From assembly GCA_002470605.1 (NCBI GenBank), contig DKND01000091.1:24918-34978 (forward strand): a stretch of DNA of 10,061 bases. The letters are read 5' to 3'. Of the stretch, positions 1 through 4,803 are shown in pieces (positions within the stretch are counted from its first letter, which is position 1; every line of letters begins with the position of its first letter). The DNA is from Opitutia bacterium UBA7397 (GTDB lineage Bacteria > Verrucomicrobiota > Verrucomicrobiia > Opitutales > UBA953). The notes below the pieces were generated by a model. The model did not search any database, was not told the DNA's origin, and saw only the letters and a list, made by a program, of their open reading frames with translations. The position numbers and the translations under genes are program-made.

Positions 1-10
1 TTCCCTTTAA

Positions 11-86
<76 letters not shown>

Positions 87-93
87 TTACGCA

Positions 94-123
94 CCAGCCG
101 TCTTCCTTCGGGAAGGCGGCTGG
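94..123. terminator. Strong TTCG-loop hairpin between tRNA-Ala and the convergent gene
   Basis: A 13-bp stem, with one G-T pair, closes on a TTCG tetraloop (94-106 pairs with 111-123). It begins eight bases after the tRNA CCA and lies in the gap between the plus-strand tRNA and the 3' end of the minus-strand gene ending at 157. The position suits a two-way terminator or a 3' processing barrier. Neither strand shows a proper T tract after the stem, so it is not a textbook intrinsic terminator. The fold is directly visible; the role is inferred. Confidence 0.55.
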
Positions 124-156
124 ACCTTCGTGCGTGCTTTCGGGTTGGCCTTGGGC

Positions 157-1116
157 CTATCGGCTCATCCGGCCGATGAGGGCCTGGCAGTCGTTCTGAA
201 ACTTAGCCTCCATTGTCATAGTTTCGCGGCTGATTTTTTCAATATCTTCAGCGACGTTCGAGATGATCTTCTTTACGACCAGGGCGTCGCTCTTGATGGT
301 TTTGGATTCAGTTTTGTCAGCCAACTCGCCGGCGATCACTTCATATTTACGAAGACAAGCCACAATGGCCTTACGGTCTTCTGGGGCGCGGCGAAGGATC
401 ATCCAGGCAATCTTCATCTTCGCGTTTCCATCGGCGACTTGCTTGAGGTAGCCGAAGCCGGAGAAAGGCTTAAGGTCGTCAGCTAAGTCTTTTTTAGCGT
501 TGGCCTCTTTGTCGATGTTGGCCGTGCTGCGGGTCGAGGCTGCGACCGGGGCGGAATTTTTAGTCTTAACGCTAGGTTTGGCTTTCACTTCACGTTCTTT
601 TTCGACCACGGGGACTTCGGCTAACTTGGAAGGATCACTGGCGCTGGTCCGTTTCAGCTCTTCATAGCCCTTCCAGAAAAGGGTCTCATCGATGTCCACT
701 TCTTTGCAAGCGGCGACGATGTTTTGGATTGGAAGGCCCTTTAATCCGTCGTACAGCGCCGTATTCAGGTACTTAAGTAAGCTTTTCGTGTCGGTGGGAG
801 CGATGACCACGGCGAAGGGGTCGAGTTCTTCTTCCTTTTTGCCCATCTTCTTGTCGGTGACTTCGACGGGCGTTAGGAGTAGCTCCCGTTCGGCCCAGAG
901 CTTGGGGTTATTTTTCTTGATCCAATCTTGGTCGAGGTCTTCCCAGCGGTAAGTGAGCACATTGTCTTTGTCCGCCAATTTCACCATGATGGTAAGCTCG
1001 TCTTGGGTGATATACTCAAAGGTGATCACGGTCGGGTTGCCGGTGCGGCGCAATTGGACTGTTTCCGCTTGGGCGATGACAGCGCTCAGGCAGAGCAGGG
1101 CGAGGAGGTTTCTCAC
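157..1116 (-). CDS. Secreted protein of unknown function with a signal peptide
   Basis: I do not recognise this 319-residue protein. It opens with MRNLLALLCLSAVIAQA, a short signal peptide with a probable signal peptidase I cut after AQA (residue 17), so it should be exported. Residues 18-70 look beta-rich and end in YRWEDLDQDWI; this faintly recalls the SH3-like SHD1 modules common in planctomycete and verrucomicrobial secreted proteins, but the match is by eye only. Residues 155-215 form a low-complexity stretch rich in Lys, Ala, Ser and Glu, probably a flexible linker. Residues 216-319 are predicted helical and charged. There is no lipobox, no later membrane span and no recognisable catalytic motif. 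The start is GTG at 1116 with no Shine-Dalgarno sequence; it is chosen because it places the signal peptide at the N terminus. The gene lies downstream of the ACP terminator, so it is probably transcribed on its own. Confidence 0.8.
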   Translation of the reverse strand: MRNLLALLCLSAVIAQAETVQLRRTGNPTVITFEYITQDELTIMVKLADKDNVLTYRWEDLDQDWIKKNNPKLWAERELLLTPVEVTDKKMGKKEEELDPFAVVIAPTDTKSLLKYLNTALYDGLKGLPIQNIVAACKEVDIDETLFWKGYEELKRTSASDPSKLAEVPVVEKEREVKAKPSVKTKNSAPVAASTRSTANIDKEANAKKDLADDLKPFSGFGYLKQVADGNAKMKIAWMILRRAPEDRKAIVACLRKYEVIAGELADKTESKTIKSDALVVKKIISNVAEDIEKISRETMTMEAKFQNDCQALIGRMSR

Positions 1117-1189
1117 AGGGGTGGGCTGGGGCTAATCTGAACGGAATGAAGGGGGAGTAAATCCAGAATACCGCTCAATTTCTTAAGGT

Positions 1190-1227
1190 TAGCGTTAAAA
1201 TAAAAGACCGCCCGGTTGGGCGGTCTT
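1190..1227 (-). terminator. Intrinsic terminator of the ketosynthase-ACP unit
   Basis: Bases 1204-1213 and 1218-1227 form a 10-bp stem (AAGACCGCCC with GGGCGGTCTT) around a GGTT loop. Read on the minus strand, the stem runs straight into TTTTATTTTAA. It begins about 20 bases past the ACP stop codon at 1247. This is the clearest rho-independent terminator in the window. It ends the ketosynthase-ACP transcript and separates it from the secreted-protein gene downstream. Confidence 0.9.
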
Positions 1228-1246
1228 CGGGGGCCTGTGTTGTGGC

Positions 1247-1507
1247 TTATTTACTGGCTTTAGCCAAAAACTTGGGGAGCAAGTAGTCGGCACACGAATC
1301 AAGGGAGGCCAATTGCACGTAATCGGCTTCGGGTACTTCAATCCCATGCTTTTTGCGTAATTCCATTACGATATCGAGGAAATCCATGGAATCGAGCGAG
1401 AGCTGATCACGGAGGCGTACCTCTGGCTTAACAACGGAGAGGTCCTCGTCCGGCGCGATGTCGGAGATGATGTCGAGAACGACCTGCTTGATGGTTTCCT
1501 TGGTCAT
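1247..1507 (-). CDS. Acyl carrier protein paired with the upstream ketosynthase
   Basis: This small acidic protein of 86 residues has the length and helical layout of type II acyl carrier proteins. The phosphopantetheine site is Ser40 in LSLDSMDFLD, matching the family's DSL/DSM motif at the start of helix II. The serine would be charged by a holo-ACP synthase and the carrier would hold growing acyl chains in the cytoplasm. The following VMELRKKHGIEVPEAD fits helix II and the loop to helix III. A TTG seven codons upstream (1528) is in frame, but ATG at 1507 is preferred because it gives a standard ACP N terminus (MTKETIKQ). The gene follows the ketosynthase by 35 bases and ends just before a strong terminator, so the two are almost certainly co-transcribed. 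The sequence differs enough from housekeeping AcpP (DSLDTVELVM) that I read it as a specialised carrier; the housekeeping acpP should lie elsewhere. Confidence 0.88.
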   Translation of the reverse strand: MTKETIKQVVLDIISDIAPDEDLSVVKPEVRLRDQLSLDSMDFLDIVMELRKKHGIEVPEADYVQLASLDSCADYLLPKFLAKASK

Positions 1508-1528
1508 GGGGTCAGGGGCTTGTTTCAA

Positions 1529-1543
1529 ACAGGCTGGGCCTGT
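1529..1543 (-). other. Small hairpin in the ketosynthase-ACP spacer
   Basis: ACAGGC and GCCTGT form a 6-bp stem with a three-base loop, starting inside the ketosynthase stop codon and ending 21 bases before the ACP start codon. No T tract follows, so it is not a terminator. Such a hairpin could protect or set a processing end in the two-gene message, or influence ACP translation, which often must exceed that of its synthase. Only the fold is seen; the role is speculative. Confidence 0.35.
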
Positions 1544-2784
1544 CAGGCAACCCCATATTTCTTAACAATCAGGGCGGAATTGATTCCGAGCATGCCAAAG
1601 GAGTTGTTCAGGATGGCATTTACCCGCTCAACCTTGACGGGTTGGTTAATAACTAACCCAGGCATATCGCATTCGGGGTCTAATTCGTCGATATTGATGG
1701 TTGGATGCACCCAGTTATCCTCAAAAGAGGGTATATTGCCAGCCAGCTCAAGCGCCCCCGCCGCACCCATGCAATGACCGATAAAGCTCTTGGTATTGTT
1801 AATCTTGGTCTCGGGGCAGCCGGCGAAAACGGACCTTAAGGCGGTGCACTCCTGGATGTCGCCCAAGGCGGTCGCCGTGGCGTGGGTGGAGACGATCTGA
1901 ATGTCCTGAGGCTTCATGCCAGCGCGCTTAAGGGCCATTTGCACGCATTCGGCCTGGCGTTCGGGGTTCGGCAATACGGCATCAGTGGCGTCGGAGTTGA
2001 TGCACCAGCCAGCAATCTCAGCGATGATAGGGGCGCCGCGGGCAAGGGCGTCGTCGAGGCGTTCCAAAATATAAATCGCGCCACCTTCCGAAATGACGAT
2101 GCCGTTGCGGTTTTTGTCAAAAGGTCGGGAAGCCTTGTTGGGATCTGCGTGCGCGCCGAGGGCGCCTTGATTCTTGAAGCCGGCAAAAATACCAAAGGTG
2201 TGGATGGACTCGGAGACGCCGCCCGCAAAGGCGAGGTCGACTTCCCCGAGCTGAAGCATTTGCGCGGCCTGGATTAGCCCGGCGTTACCTGCCGCACAGG
2301 CGGCGCCGATTGTGTAGTGCGGGCCCGTGATGCCCATGTTCATGGTTACTTCTCCCGCAGGATTATTCGCCACCGTTCGAGGATTATGGTGGTGCGTCCA
2401 ATATTTCGTGTCGTTGCCGAATTGCGCGATATTGAAGATTTCATTCTCGGTCTCGACGTTGCCGTGCTCGGTGATGCCGAGGTAGACGCCGACGCGGGAT
2501 TTATCTACCTTATCCCAGTCGAGCTCGGAACTTCCGAGGGCTTCGCGGGCGCAGAAAATCGAAATCGAACCGACACGGGTGCCATTCCGGATTTCCTTCC
2601 GTTTCTGCCATTTGGTCGCGTCAAAGTCACAGACCCCCGCAGGGTGCTTGCCCATGTGGCGGACCTCGATTTCAGCGATCCGCGCCTTTCCTGCGAGCAG
2701 GTTGGCCCTAAACTCTTGGAGGGAGTTGCCGTTGGGGGCGGTTAGGCCTAGCCCAGTGATGACAATGCGGGGTTTGGAGGACAT
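1543..2784 (-). CDS. FabF-like beta-ketoacyl-ACP synthase (condensing enzyme)
   Basis: This 413-residue thiolase-fold condensing enzyme joins an acyl chain on its active cysteine with malonyl-ACP, releasing CO2. The Cys-His-His triad is intact: Cys163 in GAACAAGNAG, His301 in VSTHATATALGD and His337 in TKSFIGHCMGAAG, with Lys332 also present. The N-terminal RIVITGLGLTAPNG and the length match the FabF family. Two features set it apart. The C-terminal gatekeeper loop, GFGGTN in FabF, reads GMLGIN (397-402), replacing the gating Phe with Met. Residues 131-144 carry the distinctive insert HHHNPRTVANNPAG. The gene precedes its own ACP in a two-gene unit with no reductase or dehydratase, so it may make a special lipid or polyketide-like chain rather than act as housekeeping FabF. 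The ATG at 2784 has a good Shine-Dalgarno sequence. The divergent gene is mcsA. Confidence 0.9.
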   Translation of the reverse strand: MSSKPRIVITGLGLTAPNGNSLQEFRANLLAGKARIAEIEVRHMGKHPAGVCDFDATKWQKRKEIRNGTRVGSISIFCAREALGSSELDWDKVDKSRVGVYLGITEHGNVETENEIFNIAQFGNDTKYWTHHHNPRTVANNPAGEVTMNMGITGPHYTIGAACAAGNAGLIQAAQMLQLGEVDLAFAGGVSESIHTFGIFAGFKNQGALGAHADPNKASRPFDKNRNGIVISEGGAIYILERLDDALARGAPIIAEIAGWCINSDATDAVLPNPERQAECVQMALKRAGMKPQDIQIVSTHATATALGDIQECTALRSVFAGCPETKINNTKSFIGHCMGAAGALELAGNIPSFEDNWVHPTINIDELDPECDMPGLVINQPVKVERVNAILNNSFGMLGINSALIVKKYGVA

Positions 2785-2791
2785 CTGACTG

Positions 2792-2796
2792 CCTCC
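2792..2796 (-). promoter_or_regulatory. Shine-Dalgarno site of the ketosynthase gene
   Basis: GGAGG sits seven bases before the ATG at 2784 on the minus strand and fixes the ketosynthase start. It is the only strong, well-spaced ribosome binding site found before a gene in this window; the other starts have none that I can recognise. Confidence 0.75.
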
Positions 2797-2881
2797 ATCA
2801 AGTAGCCCATGGGCGCGAAGTCAAACCCCGCTCCCCGCTTCCCCTTGCCAATCTATCATGGGGTGTTTTCTGTGCTTGGAG

Positions 2882-3364
2882 ATGTCCCAGCCGCTCAAGT
2901 GTTCGCTTTGCGAGGAGGCCGCCACCGTCCACCTTTCCCAGGTCGTACAGGGGAAGGTCACGAAGGTGCATCTTTGCGAGGCCTGTGCGCAAAAGGGCGG
3001 CGCTACCGATCCGGCGATATTTCAATTAGCCGATGCGTTGACCGCTCCGGCCGTCGCGCCCTCGCTCACCTGTCCGCATTGCGGATTTACGGATATCGAC
3101 TTTCGTAAGCGCGGTCGGCTGGGTTGCCCAGATTGTTGGAAGACTTTTGGCGACGCGCTCGGCGGCCTGCTGGTCAAGGTGCAGCATGAGGCGACGCATG
3201 TCGGACGCGCACCTGCGGGCGTCGCACCCGTTGGGCAGATGCGCCACCGACTCGACGCCGCTCGCTCCGAGATGGAGGTCGCCATCGCCGCCGAAGATTT
3301 TGAAGGTGCCGCTCGCTTACGGGACGAAATCGCCCAACTAGAACTTCAACTACGCAATTCTTGA
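2882..3364 (+). CDS. mcsA: McsA, zinc-finger/UVR-domain activator of the McsB arginine kinase
   Basis: The 160-residue product has the McsA architecture. Four CxxC pairs lie at residues 7-10 (CSLC), 32-35 (CEAC), 64-67 (CPHC) and 82-85 (CPDC), enough for two zinc-binding modules, separated by the typical ATVHLSQ and KVHLCEACA blocks. An HVGRAP segment (106-111) resembles the conserved H-x-G-K-x-P element. A UVR motif (about 126-158, MEVAIAAEDFEGAARLRDEI) forms a C-terminal helical pair. In Bacillus, McsA binds and activates the protein-arginine kinase McsB and links it to ClpC. mcsB follows after one base, which supports the call. The start at 2882 (MSQPLKCSLC) fits the family better than an in-frame ATG at 2858, which would add MGCFLCLE; neither has a usable ribosome binding site. 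The gene is divergent from the ketosynthase, and both promoters must lie in about 100 bases. Confidence 0.9.
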   Translation: MSQPLKCSLCEEAATVHLSQVVQGKVTKVHLCEACAQKGGATDPAIFQLADALTAPAVAPSLTCPHCGFTDIDFRKRGRLGCPDCWKTFGDALGGLLVKVQHEATHVGRAPAGVAPVGQMRHRLDAARSEMEVAIAAEDFEGAARLRDEIAQLELQLRNS

Positions 3365-3365
3365 T

Positions 3366-4439
3366 ATGTCCGTCCAAGACATCCTTTCCGCTGAGAATGA
3401 GCTCACCCATATGCTGGGTGCGCAGCAGGCGGTCGTGCTCAGCACGCGTATCCGGCTGGCCCGCAATCTGGACGGGATGCCGTTCCCAGGTTGGGCGAAA
3501 GCGCCGCAACGGAAGGAAATCGCCGAACGCTGTGTCGAGGCGCTAAACCAGTTGCCGAAGTTCAGACGAGGTCATGTTTTACGGATGGGCGAATTGACCG
3601 ACTTGGACCGAGCAGTATTGGTCGAGCGCCATTTGGTCTCGAAAGAACTTGCTTCAGGTAAGTTCGGTGCGGCGGTGATCAGTAAAGATCAGACGTGTTC
3701 GGTGATGATCAACGAAGAGGACCATCTCCGCATCCAGGTCGTGAAGGCGGGCTGGCACCTGCGCGGGACGTGGAATATCGCCGAACAGTTGGATGACGCC
3801 CTCGGGCCGAATCTGAAATTCGCTTTCTCGGAAAAGCTGGGCTACTTGACCGCCTGCCCGACCAATGTCGGCACGGGCTTGCGGGCCTCCGCTATGGTGC
3901 ATCTGCCCGGGCTTTGCTTGGCCGGCCATATGGAAAAAGTTTCGCGCGCCTTGAGTCAGGATGGGCTCGCCGTCCGCGGTTGGCTGGGAGAGGGCACGGA
4001 GGCCGCCGGTAATATTTTCCAGATATCCAATCAGCAGACCTTAGGTCTTTCCGAAGATGCTATCCTGCGCCACCTCGGCGGTTGGATTAAGAATGTCGTC
4101 GAACAGGAGTGGAATGCGCGACGTAAGCTCGCGACGGAAGAGGGCGATAAGTTTGTCGACCGGCTATCCCGTTCCTTGGGGGTGCTGCGTTATGCCCGTC
4201 TGCTCACGAGCGCGGAGTCGATGAACATGTTGTCTCACCTTCGCCTAGCCTGTGATATGGGCTGCTTGCCCGAAGAGCGTCGTCATATCGTGGACCGCCT
4301 GATGATCGAGGGCCAGCCGGCCCACGTGCAGATGCGGCAGGGTGGCGAACTGGACAGCGACGGACGGGATCTGCGTCGGGCTTCCGTTGTCCGTGAAGCA
4401 CTACGAGACTTCCCGGAACTCGGACCGCCGACGGCTTAG
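3366..4439 (+). CDS. mcsB: McsB, protein-arginine kinase
   Basis: This 357-residue protein belongs to the guanidino (creatine/arginine) phosphotransferase fold and is close in length to Bacillus McsB. It phosphorylates arginine side chains of proteins, which in Firmicutes marks them for ClpCP degradation and inactivates the CtsR repressor. Visible motifs in order are STRIRLARN (26-34, nucleotide-binding arginines), NEEDH (116-120, catalytic acidic loop), LTACPTNVGTGLRAS (161-174, with the conserved Cys164 and binding arginine) and GTEAAGNIFQISN (210-222). RDLRRA at 334-339 matches the RDxxRA allosteric phosphoarginine pocket of the McsB family and separates it from metabolic arginine kinases. 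It follows mcsA by one base, indicating co-transcription and probably translational coupling. No ctsR or clpC is present within the window. Its stop codon overlaps the rbfA stop codon on the opposite strand. Confidence 0.95.
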   Translation: MSVQDILSAENELTHMLGAQQAVVLSTRIRLARNLDGMPFPGWAKAPQRKEIAERCVEALNQLPKFRRGHVLRMGELTDLDRAVLVERHLVSKELASGKFGAAVISKDQTCSVMINEEDHLRIQVVKAGWHLRGTWNIAEQLDDALGPNLKFAFSEKLGYLTACPTNVGTGLRASAMVHLPGLCLAGHMEKVSRALSQDGLAVRGWLGEGTEAAGNIFQISNQQTLGLSEDAILRHLGGWIKNVVEQEWNARRKLATEEGDKFVDRLSRSLGVLRYARLLTSAESMNMLSHLRLACDMGCLPEERRHIVDRLMIEGQPAHVQMRQGGELDSDGRDLRRASVVREALRDFPELGPPTA

Positions 4440-4798
4440 TCGTATTTCGGGGTCGTCCCATCCTTGCGCGATAAGTCATCGAGCATGGCTTGGACGCGGG
4501 CGACTCCGCCCGTCACATCATCTTCGGCGAAACTGAGTTCCGGCGTATTCTTCATCTGCAAGATGCCGCCGACTTTGGCACGAATCTCGTTGCGGATACG
4601 TTTGAGCAAAGTGCGAGCGGCCTTTTTTGCGGCGTCATCGCCGGCAACCGCAAAGCCGACGCGTACCTGACGGAGGTCAGGCGAGACGTTGGCGCGCGTG
4701 ATGGTGATCAGCGCCGCTTCGTTGCCCCAGCCTTGGCGCAACGCGGAAGACACTTCGCGTTGGACCAATTCGGCGACCCGGAGCTGACGTTGCGACAT
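4436..4798 (-). CDS. rbfA: 30S ribosome-binding factor A
   Basis: The 120-residue product is a cytoplasmic RbfA, a KH-like protein that binds immature 30S subunits and helps mature the 5' end of 16S rRNA; it is also needed for cold adaptation in E. coli. The N-terminal RQLRVAELVQREVSSAL, the central ITITRANVSPDLRQVRVGF and the later RIRNEIRAKVGGILQMKNTPELSFAEDD follow the family pattern, including the conserved PEL-x-F-x-x-D. The length is near that of E. coli RbfA (133 residues). It starts five bases after the infB stop codon with no visible ribosome binding site, so translation is probably coupled to infB. It is the last gene of the nusA-infB-rbfA unit here; the truB, ribF and rpsO genes that often follow are absent. 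The convergent mcsB overlaps it by four bases. Confidence 0.94.
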   Translation of the reverse strand: MSQRQLRVAELVQREVSSALRQGWGNEAALITITRANVSPDLRQVRVGFAVAGDDAAKKAARTLLKRIRNEIRAKVGGILQMKNTPELSFAEDDVTGGVARVQAMLDDLSRKDGTTPKYD

Positions 4799-4803
4799 TT
4801 CGA

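Noticed and set aside
1508..1528. TTG start adding seven residues to the acyl carrier protein
   Set aside because: The ATG at 1507 gives the normal ACP length and N terminus, and TTG has no ribosome binding site to favour it.
1882..2745. Plus-strand open frames of 131 and 142 codons opposite the ketosynthase
   Set aside because: They are antisense to an intact condensing enzyme with its full catalytic triad and have no start signals or known motifs.
2858..2881. Upstream ATG adding MGCFLCLE to McsA
   Set aside because: The family normally begins just before the first CxxC, as MSQPLKCSLC does. The upstream ATG has no ribosome binding site. The extra CxxC-like spacing (CFLC) made me hesitate, so this remains a minor alternative.
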